From: Candidatus Latescibacterota bacterium
GTDB taxonomy: Bacteria; Krumholzibacteriota; Krumholzibacteriia; JACNKJ01
Direction of reading: 5' to 3'
DNA length: 64,000 nucleotides
Assembly: GCA_020633725.1 (NCBI GenBank)
Contig: JACKDC010000002.1
Coordinates: 434,001 to 498,000, forward strand
Shown: piece by piece, positions 16,630-27,300 of the stretch
How the letters are laid out: each line of letters begins with the position of its first letter
Numbering within the stretch: the stretch's first letter is position 1
Notes under the pieces: model-generated
What the model was told of the DNA's origin: nothing
What the model saw: the letters and a program-made list of their open reading frames with translations, nothing else
Database searches by the model: none
Made by a program: the position numbers and the translations under genes

Positions 16630-17967
16630 ATGCCCGCAGACGCCGAGGGCCCGCGCGCCCCGGGCCGCTTCGACTTTCCCGAGTCTCCGACCCTCGCTCC
16701 CGCCACCGACACCGAGCGCTGGCTCTACGGCCTGACGCGCTTCGGCATGAAGCCGGGCCTGCGGAACATCGAAGCTCTGGTGACGCGCTTCGGCCACCCC
16801 GAGCGCGGCCTGCGCTTCCTCCACGTGGCCGGCACCAACGGTAAGGGCTCGGTCTGCCATCTCCTGGAGCGCCAACTGCGCGCGGCCGGCTTTCGCACCG
16901 GCCTCTTCACCAGCCCGCACCTCGTCCACGTGGGCGAGCGCCTGCGCGTGGACGGCGCGCCGCTCGGCGACGACGACATCGCCACCCTCGGGGAGCAGGT
17001 GGCGCCCGCGGTGACGGAGCTCGCCGCCACCTTCTTCGAGACGCTCACGCTCATGGCCCTGCTCCACTTCGCCGAGCGCGAGGTGGACTGGGTGCTCTGG
17101 GAGACCGGCCTCGGCGGCCGCCTGGACTGCACCCGCGTGGTGGACGCCGACGGGAGCGTCCTCACCGGCGTGTCGCTGGATCACACCAAGTACCTCGGCG
17201 CGACGGTCCAGGAGATCGCCCGCGACAAGCTGGGCATCGGCCGGCGCGGCAGGCCGTTGTATTCCGCCCTCGCGGACGCGGGGCTGCGCGCGATCGCCGT
17301 GGAGGAGGCCGCTGCCGCGGGCTTCGAGCTCGTCGAACTGGTGGATGTACTGGACTGGCGGCTCGAGGGCGAGTCGCTGCGCATCGCGAACGGGCCGCTC
17401 GCAGGCCGCTACCCGCTGCCGGGCTTGCCGGCCGTGCAGGCGGCGAACGCCGCGCTGGCGCTTCACGTGCTCGACGACCTCGGCCGCCGCCGCGGCGAGC
17501 GCCTGCTCCCGAACGACCCCGGCGCCGCGCTGGCCGCCACGGCCCTGCCCGCGCGCTTCCACCGCTGGCGAGAAGCACCGCCGCTGGTGATCGACGGCGC
17601 CCACAACCCCGAGGCGCTGGCGGGAACGCTGGCCGCGTGGCAGGCCCTGCTGGCCGTGCGCGACATCTCGCCGGACGCGGCGCGGGTCGTCTTCGGCTGC
17701 ATGGCGGACAAGGAAGTGGCGCCCATGCTGGAGCTCCTCGCCGCGCAGCCCTGCCCGGTGACGCTCACCGCCGCCCGTCAGCCGCGCGCGCTTCCCGTGG
17801 CCGAACTGGCCGCGCGGGCGGGCGCGGCGGCCGCCCGCTGGGATGGCGCGCCGACGCTCGACGCGGCGCTGGCCGCCCACGGCGACGGCCCGCTGCTGAT
17901 CACGGGGTCCTTCTATCTGGCCGGCGAGGCCTACGCGGCCCTCCGCGGCGAGGTGGGCGGGGTCTAG
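16630..17967 (+). CDS. folC: Bifunctional folylpolyglutamate/dihydrofolate synthase
   Basis: 445 residues. It adds glutamate to dihydropteroate and folates. The family start block YGLTRFGMKPGLRNIEAL is followed by the P-loop HVAGTNGKGSVCH, TSPHLVHVGERLRVDG, ETGLGGRLDCTRVV, the DHTKYLG loop and, in the C-terminal domain, IDGAHNPEAL. The N-terminus has about 30 extra residues rich in Pro and Glu. It directly follows accD, a common pairing. Confidence 0.95.
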   Translation: MPADAEGPRAPGRFDFPESPTLAPATDTERWLYGLTRFGMKPGLRNIEALVTRFGHPERGLRFLHVAGTNGKGSVCHLLERQLRAAGFRTGLFTSPHLVHVGERLRVDGAPLGDDDIATLGEQVAPAVTELAATFFETLTLMALLHFAEREVDWVLWETGLGGRLDCTRVVDADGSVLTGVSLDHTKYLGATVQEIARDKLGIGRRGRPLYSALADAGLRAIAVEEAAAAGFELVELVDVLDWRLEGESLRIANGPLAGRYPLPGLPAVQAANAALALHVLDDLGRRRGERLLPNDPGAALAATALPARFHRWREAPPLVIDGAHNPEALAGTLAAWQALLAVRDISPDAARVVFGCMADKEVAPMLELLAAQPCPVTLTAARQPRALPVAELAARAGAAAARWDGAPTLDAALAAHGDGPLLITGSFYLAGEAYAALRGEVGGV

Positions 17968-18003
17968 GCGCCGCTCTCTGCCCGGCCCGAAGTCCGGTCG
18001 CCG

Positions 18004-18023
18004 ACCCGCCCCCGGGGGCGGGT
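18004..18023. repeat. 20-base G+C palindrome, copy 1
   Basis: Perfect self-complementary sequence (10-base arms ACCCGCCCCC), identical to copy 2 at 18206-18225. It lies 36 bases after the folC stop and could form a hairpin without a T tail. Confidence 0.7.
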
Positions 18024-18205
18024 TCACCCTGTGGGCAAGTCGCCTGCCGCTGCGCGAATCCTTGGCCATGGGCTTGACGCTGAACGGATGATACTATACA
18101 TGCGAATCATACGCAAGCAAACCGCAACAGATGCTTGGGTTTTCCTGCGAGGGAGAGGCGTCGGGGGTGCGGCGGCGGCTACGCGGGACTGGACTCGGAG
18201 GTCCC

Positions 18206-18225
18206 ACCCGCCCCCGGGGGCGGGT
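18206..18225. repeat. 20-base G+C palindrome, copy 2
   Basis: Identical to copy 1; here the palindrome extends two more bases on each side (18204-18227), making 24 bases. It may act as a bidirectional terminator or a repeat element. Confidence 0.7.
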
Positions 18226-18254
18226 GGCCTCATCCATCGGACGCGGTGTGCAAC

Positions 18255-18285
18255 GGCGCCGGCCGCCGGAGATGGCGGCGGCGCC
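18255..18285 (-). terminator. G+C-rich hairpin at the end of the minus-strand sorting-domain gene
   Basis: GGCGCCGGCCGCC and GGCGGCGGCGCC pair around a GGAGAT loop with one bulged base. The stem abuts the stop codon at 18285-18287. No T run, so intrinsic termination is uncertain. Confidence 0.35.
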
Positions 18286-19409
18286 TAGCGCAGCAGGGTG
18301 AGCTTGTGCAGCTCCGGGGCGTGGCCCGCGCGCAGCAGGCGCGCGAAGTACTGCCCGCTGGGCAGGGCGCGGCCGGCGTCGTCGCGGCCGTCCCAGTCGA
18401 TGCTCTGCGCGCCGGCGGGCAGAGCGCCCGTCGCCAGCACGCGCAGGCGGCGGCCCTGGGCGTCGTAGATGGCCAGCTCGACGCGCGCGCTCTCCTCGAG
18501 CGCGAAGCGCAGCGTCGTCTTCGGGTTGAAGGGATTGGGGAAGTTGCTGAGCGACGCCACCGGCGGCGTCACGCCGCTGAGGCGGCCGCGCGCCGGGCCG
18601 AGGTAGCGGCGGATGGCGCCGTTCTCGTCGAGCATGGCCAGCCAGTACCAGTAGTCGCGGCCGGGGCGGGCGCTGTAGTCGTCGAAGCGGTAGTCGCCGG
18701 GGCCTTGGAGGATCTCGTCCATGGCGGCCAGCGGCGCCGACGCGCCGGGTTCGGCGCTCTCGCCGCGCTGCAGGCGGAAGTTCTCGGTCTCGCCCTCGAG
18801 GTGCAGCACCCAGCGGAGGGCGAGGTGGTCGCCGGCGTCCGCCACGGTGAAGCTCTGCAGGGTCAGCGGCGTGTCGCCGAAGGTGAGCAGGGGGCCGTCC
18901 TCGAGGTAGCCGCCCACCGCGTGGCTGCCGCTGCCCAGCAGACGGCCGAACCAGCCGTTGCTGTCGGTGCCCATGCTGCCCGACTGCTGGCTGCTGAGGT
19001 CGTACTCGAGCGTGAGCGTCTGGCTGGAGCTGAGCTCCAGGTCATACTGGCCCGACTCGGGATCCCAGAAGACGAAGTGGTAGGGCACGAGGCCGGCTTC
19101 CACGTCGCCGGGGTCGCCCTCGTCGACGTAGAACGCCACCGCGCTCCCACCCACGCGGGCGGTCACGTTGCTCACCTCGACCCAGGCCGGGATCTGCTCG
19201 GAGAGGAAGAGGCCGTCCAGCGAACGGCTGACGGGACGCACGGTCCACGTGACGTGGCAGGCGTCCCCGATCTCGATCCCGCCATCCGCGCCCGCGAAGC
19301 TGCGGGACACGTTCACCTCGCCGGCTTGAGGCCAGACGCCGGCGAGCACGGGCGGAGCCGAGAAGGCGAGAATCAGAACGGTGGCGATGAGCAGTCGCAG
19401 TGAACGCAT
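18285..19409 (-). CDS. Secreted protein with type IX/FlgD-like C-terminal sorting domain
   Basis: 374 residues. A signal peptide (LLIATVLILAFSAPPVLAG) is followed by about 265 residues of beta-rich sequence with no recognised domain. The last 85 residues are the sorting domain: NFPNPFNPKTTLRFAL, AIYDAQGRRLRVL, IDWDGRDDAGRALPSGQYF and terminal LTLLR. Such domains direct export and anchoring by the type IX system in Bacteroidetes and look like FlgD immunoglobulin domains. Two other proteins here (37075-40185 and 51011-52591) carry the same domain. Confidence 0.85.
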   Translation of the reverse strand: MRSLRLLIATVLILAFSAPPVLAGVWPQAGEVNVSRSFAGADGGIEIGDACHVTWTVRPVSRSLDGLFLSEQIPAWVEVSNVTARVGGSAVAFYVDEGDPGDVEAGLVPYHFVFWDPESGQYDLELSSSQTLTLEYDLSSQQSGSMGTDSNGWFGRLLGSGSHAVGGYLEDGPLLTFGDTPLTLQSFTVADAGDHLALRWVLHLEGETENFRLQRGESAEPGASAPLAAMDEILQGPGDYRFDDYSARPGRDYWYWLAMLDENGAIRRYLGPARGRLSGVTPPVASLSNFPNPFNPKTTLRFALEESARVELAIYDAQGRRLRVLATGALPAGAQSIDWDGRDDAGRALPSGQYFARLLRAGHAPELHKLTLLR

Positions 19410-19604
19410 GACGCTCCTTCCTCCCAGGTTGTCGCGCAGTGCCGAGGGATGGGTGGGGCGCCGGGCGTCGGCAGGGCGGTGGCGCCAACGGCCGATCGGC
19501 CAGCCCCATCACCACCCACGCACGTTCCGACCAAGCACACCCTGTACCATGACCGTGGCAATTGCAAGGTAAGATGGACCGCCACGGGGCCGCGCCGGCG
19601 GCGG

Positions 19605-19633
19605 TTGAGGGATTTCGGACCCTGTGCTAAGCT
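19605..19633 (+). promoter_or_regulatory. Possible promoter of the Lon-like protease gene
   Basis: TTGAGG (19605-19610) and TAAGCT (19628-19633) are 17 bases apart, about 70 bases before the ATG at 19704. The rest of the 294-base gap between the divergent genes shows no gene. Confidence 0.4.
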
Positions 19634-19703
19634 GCCGCCGCCGCCCGGGATAGGGCGCGCCAGAGGGAGAATCCGAACTCCCTGCCCTCAACCGGGAGGC
19701 GGC

Positions 19704-22175
19704 ATGCCCGAGACGACCCCACGCCACCGCCTGGCGCCCGAGCGCCTGCGCTGGACCTGCGATCCCGCCACGCTGCCCGCGGTGGGCGAGCGCCTGAAGC
19801 CCTCGCTGGAGATCATCGGGCAGGACCGCGCCCTGGACGCCCTGCGCATGGGCCTCGAGATCCGCCGTCCCGGCTACCACATCTTCGTGACGGGCGTGGA
19901 GGGCACCGGCCGCACCACGACCATCCGCCGCGTGCTGGAGGAGTCCAAGCGCAAGGGCGAGCAGCCCGGCGACCTCTGCTACGTCCACAACTTCTTGGAT
20001 CCCGAGCAGCCGTTGCTGCTTCGCTTTCGCGCGGGCGTCGGGCGCGACTTCAAGCTGCGCCTCGAACGCATGACCAGCAGCCTGCGGCGGCACATCCCTC
20101 AGTTATATCGCGGAGAGGGCTACCAGCGGCGGGTGGCCGCGCTGGAGCGCCGCTACCGGCAGGCGCAGTCCGAGAGCGTGAAGGCCTTTGCCGAGAAGTC
20201 GCGCCAGGCGGGCTTCAATCTGGTCGAGGTGCAGAGCGGGCCGTACATCCGCCCCGAGCTGCACGCCATCGTGGAGGACGAGACCTTCGACGTGAGCGAG
20301 CTGGATCAGCTCGTCCAGGAGGGGCGCGTGGACGCCCGCCTGGCCTCGCGGCTGCAGCGCCGCCACCTCGTGCTCTCCGACGAACTCCGCTCCCTCGTCC
20401 GCGCCAACGCGCGCCTGGAGGAGTCCTTCCGCGAGGAGCTGGCCGGCATGGAGCAGGCGGTGATCCTGCCGCTCATCCACGACAGCGTGGAGATGCTCAA
20501 GGCCCGCTTCGAGGATCCCGCCGTCCACGCCTACCTCTCCCAGGTGGAGCAGGCCCTGGTGGACGAGGACTGGGTCCCCGCGGACGACGACGAGGAGGGC
20601 GACGAGGAGGCGGTCGACAGCTTCGGCCGCTTCAGCGTGAACCTGCTGGTGGACAACAGCCAGCGGGACGAGGCGCCGGTGATCATCGAGACCGCGCCCA
20701 CCTTCCAGAACCTCTTCGGCAACATCGAGCCGGCCGTGACGGCGCGGGGCGTCGCCGGCTTCGACTTCCGCCAGATCAAGCCCGGCGCCCTGGTGCGCGC
20801 CCAGGGCGGCACCCTGGTCATCATGGCGCAGGACCTCCTCGAGGAGGCGCCGGTCTGGCCCACGCTCAAGCGCGTGCTGCGCAACCGCAAGCTCGAGATC
20901 CAGGCCTACGATCCGCAGAACCGCATGGTGATCAGCCCGCTGAAGCCCGAGCCCATCGATCTGGATCTCAAGGTGATCCTGGTGGGCGACACGCGGCTCT
21001 ACAACGTGCTGCTCCAGGGCGACCCGGATCTGCAGCGCGTGTTCCGCATCAAGGTGGACTTCGAGACGGACATGCCGCGCAACCGCGCCAACATGCGCCG
21101 CTACCTGAACTTCATCGCCAAGGTCTGCCACCAGGACGAGCTCCTGCCGCTCTCGCCCCGCGCCCGCGCCGCGGTGCTGGAGCAGGGCGCGCGGCTGGCG
21201 GGGCGGCAGGACCGTCTCTCGACGCGCTTCAGCAGCATCGTGGACCTGCTCATCGAGAGCGACTACTTCGCCCGCAAGGAGAAGCGGCGCAACATCCACG
21301 TGGAGCACGTGGACCTGGCCCTGGCCGAGCGCATGCGCCGCCTGGGGCAGGTGGAGCAGCACTTCCAGAAGCTGGTCAAGGAGAAGGCGCTGCTCATCGA
21401 CACCGAGGGCAGCGCGGTGGGGCAGGTGAACGGCCTCTTCATCATGGAGCAGTGGGACTACGCCTTCGGGCAGCCGGTGCGCATCACGGCGAGCGCTTCG
21501 CTGGGGGACGGGGACATCCTCAGCATCGAGCGCGAGGTGGAGATGAGCGGCGCGGCCTTCGACAAGGGGCACATGATCCTGGAGGGCTTCCTGCGCCACC
21601 GCTTCGCCCAGGACAAGCCGCTCTGCCTGCACGCCACGCTCTCCTGCGAGCAGAACTACGTGGGCGTGGACGGCGACAGCGCCAGCGTCGCCGAGATCTT
21701 CGCGCTCATGAGCGCGCTGTCGGGCGTGCCGCTCAAGCAGTCCATGGCGGTGACGGGCTCGGTCAACCAGTTCGGCCAGGTGCAGCCGGTGGGGGGCGTC
21801 ATCGCCAAGATCGAGGGCTTCTATCGCATCTGCCGCGACCGGGGGTTGACGGGCGAGCAGGGCGTGGTCATCCCCGCCTCCAACGTGAACGACCTCATGC
21901 TCAGCAAGGAGATCCAGGCCGACAGCCGGCGTGGGCGCTTCCACGTCTGGGCGATCCGCAACGTGGACGAGGGACTCGAGCTGCTCACCGGCGTGCCCGC
22001 CGGGCGGCGGCGGGGCGAGGGGCCCTGGCCGGGCGGGAGCGTCAACGGGCGGGTGGACGCCCGGCTGCTGGAGATGGCGATGGTGCTGCGGCAGTTCAAC
22101 GGGGAGAGCGCCGAGACGGCGCCGCCCCCGGCGCCCGCCGCGACCCCCCGCGCGGCGCGCCGCCGGGGCGCTTGA
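19704..22175 (+). CDS. Lon-like ATP-dependent protease (LonB/YcbZ type)
   Basis: 823 residues from ATG 19704, which has GGGAGG just upstream. The N-terminal AAA_32-type ATPase domain has the P-loop variant GVEGTGRTTT, with Arg where Walker A normally has Lys; this is usual in this subfamily as far as I recall. The C-terminal protease domain has catalytic S659 in DGDSAS and K702 in VIAKIEG, 43 residues apart as in E. coli Lon. Family blocks GVPLKQSMAVTGSVNQFG and PASNVNDLML are present. It probably degrades misfolded or specific regulatory proteins in the cytoplasm. The C-terminal tail is Ala/Pro/Arg-rich. Confidence 0.88.
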   Translation: MPETTPRHRLAPERLRWTCDPATLPAVGERLKPSLEIIGQDRALDALRMGLEIRRPGYHIFVTGVEGTGRTTTIRRVLEESKRKGEQPGDLCYVHNFLDPEQPLLLRFRAGVGRDFKLRLERMTSSLRRHIPQLYRGEGYQRRVAALERRYRQAQSESVKAFAEKSRQAGFNLVEVQSGPYIRPELHAIVEDETFDVSELDQLVQEGRVDARLASRLQRRHLVLSDELRSLVRANARLEESFREELAGMEQAVILPLIHDSVEMLKARFEDPAVHAYLSQVEQALVDEDWVPADDDEEGDEEAVDSFGRFSVNLLVDNSQRDEAPVIIETAPTFQNLFGNIEPAVTARGVAGFDFRQIKPGALVRAQGGTLVIMAQDLLEEAPVWPTLKRVLRNRKLEIQAYDPQNRMVISPLKPEPIDLDLKVILVGDTRLYNVLLQGDPDLQRVFRIKVDFETDMPRNRANMRRYLNFIAKVCHQDELLPLSPRARAAVLEQGARLAGRQDRLSTRFSSIVDLLIESDYFARKEKRRNIHVEHVDLALAERMRRLGQVEQHFQKLVKEKALLIDTEGSAVGQVNGLFIMEQWDYAFGQPVRITASASLGDGDILSIEREVEMSGAAFDKGHMILEGFLRHRFAQDKPLCLHATLSCEQNYVGVDGDSASVAEIFALMSALSGVPLKQSMAVTGSVNQFGQVQPVGGVIAKIEGFYRICRDRGLTGEQGVVIPASNVNDLMLSKEIQADSRRGRFHVWAIRNVDEGLELLTGVPAGRRRGEGPWPGGSVNGRVDARLLEMAMVLRQFNGESAETAPPPAPAATPRAARRRGA

Positions 22176-22229
22176 CAGCCCCCCTGGACGCCTCTACAAC
22201 GGCAAGCTGGCCTACTACGAGGACGGGAC

Positions 22230-23339
<1,110 letters not shown>

Positions 23340-23356
23340 CGCCCACGGGAGACCGC

Positions 23357-24322
23357 ATGCGCATCCTCCTGGGCCTGGACGTGGGCGGCACCAACGTGAA
23401 GGCGGTGCTCGCCACGGCCGACGGCCGCGCGCTCCGCCGCGCGCGCTGGCGCACCGCGGAGCTGGGCGACACGCCCGCCGCCGCGCTGGACGGCCTCGCC
23501 GCCCGCGTCGACCGGCTGCTCGCTGCGGCGCCCCTCGCGCCCGCCGCCCTCGGCGGGCTGGGCCTGGCCTGCGCCGGGCTCATCGACGGGGAGAGCGGAC
23601 GCATTCTCGACGCCCCCAATCTTCGCCACTGGGAAGGCGCGCCGCTGGGCGAATGGCTCGCCGGCCGCTTTCCCTGCGCCGTGGCGGTGGAGAACGACGT
23701 CAACGCCCTGGCCTACGGCGAGTGGCGGCTGGGCGCCGGGCGCGGGACGCGGCACCTGGCCTGCCTCGCCCTGGGCACCGGCGTGGGGGGCGGGCTCATC
23801 CTCGACGGGGCGCTCTACCGCGGGCGCAGGGGTCTCGCGGCCGAGCTGGGTCACCTGGTGATCGACCGGGAGGGGCGGCGCTGTCCCTGCGGGAATCGCG
23901 GCTGCCTCGAGGCCTATGCCGGCGCGCGGGCGCTGGAGGCGGCGGCGCGGCGCGCGCTGGCTCGTCGGCGGGCCGGTCACGCGGCGTTGATGCGGGCCCT
24001 CGGGGGCGGCGCGCCCGACCCTCGGGCTCTCGCCGCGGCGGCGCGGGGCGGATCCGCGCTGGCGCGGGAACTCCTGGCCGAGGCCGGACGTGCGCTGGGC
24101 GTGGCCGTGACGAGCATCATCAACGCCTTCGCGCCCGAGCGCGTGATCCTGGCCGGCGGAGTGGCCGCGGCCGGGGCGCTGGTGCTGGGGCCGGCCCGCG
24201 CGGAGGCGCGCGCGCGCCTGATGAACCCGCGGGTCCAGCGGCTGGATCTGCGCCTGCGCGCCCTCGGCAACGACGGCGCCGCCCTCGGCGCCGCACTGCT
24301 CGCCGCGGAGCGCCGCGGATGA
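23357..24322 (+). CDS. ROK-family sugar kinase (glucokinase-like)
   Basis: 321 residues. LGLDVGGTNVKAVLA is the phosphate-1 motif; ENDVNALAYGEW contains the catalytic Asp; GTGVGGGLILDG is phosphate-2. ELGHLVIDREGRRCPCGNRGCLEAYAG is the ROK signature with the HCCC zinc site. It phosphorylates a hexose such as glucose in the cytoplasm. It overlaps the next gene by ATGA. A transcriptional repressor role is unlikely since there is no N-terminal helix-turn-helix. Confidence 0.9.
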   Translation: MRILLGLDVGGTNVKAVLATADGRALRRARWRTAELGDTPAAALDGLAARVDRLLAAAPLAPAALGGLGLACAGLIDGESGRILDAPNLRHWEGAPLGEWLAGRFPCAVAVENDVNALAYGEWRLGAGRGTRHLACLALGTGVGGGLILDGALYRGRRGLAAELGHLVIDREGRRCPCGNRGCLEAYAGARALEAAARRALARRRAGHAALMRALGGGAPDPRALAAAARGGSALARELLAEAGRALGVAVTSIINAFAPERVILAGGVAAAGALVLGPARAEARARLMNPRVQRLDLRLRALGNDGAALGAALLAAERRG

Positions 24323-27300
24323 GGCGCCTCGTCGCCGTGCTGCTCGTCCTCGCCTCGGCGGCGGTCGCCTCGGGTCAGCAGGAGACCGGCCGCGCGCGCG
24401 TCTTCAACTGGCGCGGCGGCGGCCAGCTCGACTACTCCCGGGTGGACAGTCTGAGCGTCACGCGCCTCGAGAAGTTCTGGTGCCAGTCGGACAGCATGGA
24501 GGTCACGGCCGACCTCGCCGAGCGGCGCGTGAACGAGCGCAGGGGGTCGGACGAGTTCTTCCTGCGGGGCAACGTCGTGGCCACCGAAGGGGCGACGCGG
24601 ATCGTCGGCGACCGCGGCCACTACGACCGCAACCTGGACCAGGCCACCGTCAGCGGGAACGTCAGCATCGACGACGCCGAGACGGTGATCCACTGCGACC
24701 GGGCCGTCTACGATCACGGCGCGCAGATCATCCACCTCGAAGGGCACGTGGACGTGCTGCAGACCGGCAGCCGCCTGCGCGCCGAACGCGTGAGCTACCA
24801 CCGCGAGACGGGCTTCACCGAGGCCTTCGGCGCCGTGGAGATCGAGGACCTGAAGGAGGGGACCGTCCTGCGCGGCGAGCACGGCAGCTTCGACCGGCAG
24901 CGCGACATCGCGCAGATGGACGCCGAGCCCGTCCTCCTGAGCACCAGCGACGGCGACACCGTGCGGGTCACCGCCCAGCGCATGCGTCAGCTCCGCGGCG
25001 ACAGCCTGGCCGTCGCCGTGGGCGACGTGCGCTACCTGCGCGGCTTCACCGAGGCCCTCTGCGACTCGGCGCTATTCTGGCAGGCCGAGGACCGGCTGCA
25101 GCTCTACGGCACGCCGCGCGTGCTACGCAAGGGGGGCGTGCTGTCCGGCGACACGCTGGAGCTCTTCTTCGAGCAGGGGGAGGTCCGGCGGATGAACATC
25201 GACGGCGAGGCGCGCTTCCGCGACCGGCCGGCCGCGCCGCACGTCTTCCCCGGCAAGCAGAGCGAGATCCGTGGCGAGCGCTTCCGCGTCGGCTTCAAGA
25301 AGGGCGAGATCAGCACCGTGGAGGTGCAGGGCGAGCCCTACAGCCTCTACATCCCTCCGCTGGAGAACCAGGGCCGCGCCTCGATGAACGAGGCCAGCGG
25401 CGACTCCATGCTGCTGCGTTTCGACGCCGGCGAGCTGGACGAGGTCCGCATCTTCGGCCAGGCCCACGGCAGCTACCGCTACGTGGACGACTGGCCGACC
25501 GCCCTGGCGTCCGCCGACAGCGCGGCGGTGGACAGCCTCGGCTTCTACGGCCGCTTCCAGGAGCGGGCGCTGACGATCGACTACGAGGCGGAGGACATCC
25601 TCTACCAGGCGGCGGCCGAGCGGGCCTACCTCGAGGGGCAGGCGCAGGTGAGCAACGCGGACTTCGTGCTGCAGGCGAAGGCCATCCGCTTCGACGCGGC
25701 CGACGACTTCCTCGACGCCAGGGGCGAGCCGGTGCTGATCGACCAGGGCGACAAGCTCTACGGCAGCCTCATGGAGTACGCCATCGACGACAAGGTGGGC
25801 CTCGTGCACGAGGGCGCCACGCGCTACGGCGACGGGTTCTACACCGGCGAGCGGCTGAAGAAGAATCCGGAAGACCGCGTCCACGCCTACGCGTGCACCT
25901 ACACCACCTGCGACCTGGCCGAGCCGCACTTCCACTTCAGCGTCGACCGCATGACGATCCAGACCAAGGACAAGATCGTCGGCGCGCCGGTGCGCTTCTA
26001 TCTCGGCGACGTGCCGCTCTTCTACCTGCCCTACCTCTTCAACGACCTCAAGCGCGGCCGGCGCTCGGGCTTCCTGCAGCCCGACTTCGAGTTCGGCATC
26101 ACGCTGAACGACAACAAGCCGCAGCGCTTCATCCGCGACGTCGGCTACTACTGGGCCACCAGCGACTACATGGACTGGACCGTCCGCGGCAGCTTCGAGG
26201 AGAAGAAGTCGCTCTTCGGCACCCTGAGCACGCGCTACTACCGCCGCTACTTCATGAACGGCTCGGTGAACAGCAACTTCAACTACGACGCGCGGCGCGA
26301 TCTGGTCACGAAGGCCTTCGCCTGGGGACTCCACGGCACGCACAGCCAGACCTTCGGCGAGCGCACCACGCTGAATGCGAACGTCGACTTCGTGAGCAGC
26401 GAGAAGCTGCGTGACATCGACAACTACACCGTGGAACAGACGGTGGACCAGCGGCTGACGTCCAACGTCGGCTTCAGCCACAAGTGGGACAATCTCTCGC
26501 TGAACACGAGCTATCGCCGCACGCAGATCCTCAACCAGAAGGACGCCGATCCGGCGACGGACAACCTGCTGCTGGACGAAGCCGTCCCCCTCTCGCTCAG
26601 CGCCACGCCGATCCCGCTCTTCCCCGGCCTGACCGCCCGCGACGGCATCGCCGGCGCCCTCGCCAGCCTCAAGCTCACGCCGCGCATCAACTACAGCCGC
26701 AGCAGCAAGCAGTACGAGACCCGCAAGGTCGTCACCGAGTCCGCGTCCACCGGCACGAACCTGGGCCTGACGATGAAGCTGGGCATCCTCACCGTGCGGC
26801 CGGGCGTGGGCGCGTCGGAGAACTGGAACCGCAGCAACCAGCCCGTGTCCAGCGACGTCCTCGTGCCCTTCGGCAAGCCCGCCGACCTGCCCTACGGCGG
26901 CACGCCGCTGTCGCCCTTCGGCGAGAGCGGCGCGCTGGCGGAGGGCAGCGAGGGCGTGGTGGACCGCTCCGGCGAGTTCAGCCATCGGTGGAGCGCGTCG
27001 ACGTCCGTCTCCACCAAGCTCTACGGCCTCTACTACCCGCACATCGGCCGGCTGACGGGCCTGCGCCACACCTTCAGCCCCTCGGCCTCTTGGAGCTACG
27101 AGGAGAGCCGCGGCAAGAGCTTCAGCCTCGGCCGCCGCGTCAACATGTCCCTGGACAACAGCCTCGACCTCAAGTTCGGCGAGGGCGACAAGGTGCAGCG
27201 CAAGACCGGCGTGCTCCAGTGGAGTCTGGGGACGGCCTACGACCTGACGAAGCGCCCCGAGGAGAACCCCTGGAGCGCGCTCAGCAGCAGCGTGCAGTTC

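Larger units (their letters stand above)
17968..18284 (+). other. Intergenic region with duplicated palindrome and a possible small transcript
   Basis: This 317-base gap separates convergent genes. The same 20-base perfect palindrome (ACCCGCCCCC followed by its reverse complement) occurs at 18004-18023 and 18206-18225. Between them is an A+T-rich island with a -35-like TTGACG (18074-18079) and a -10-like TATACA (18095-18100), spacer 15 bases, pointing rightwards. No convincing protein gene is present. A short RNA ending at the second palindrome is possible. Confidence 0.35.

Noticed and set aside
24480..26414. Long alternative reading frame inside lptD on the plus strand
   Set aside because: Arg/Ala/Pro-rich translation with no family blocks; it is a shadow of the real frame at high G+C.
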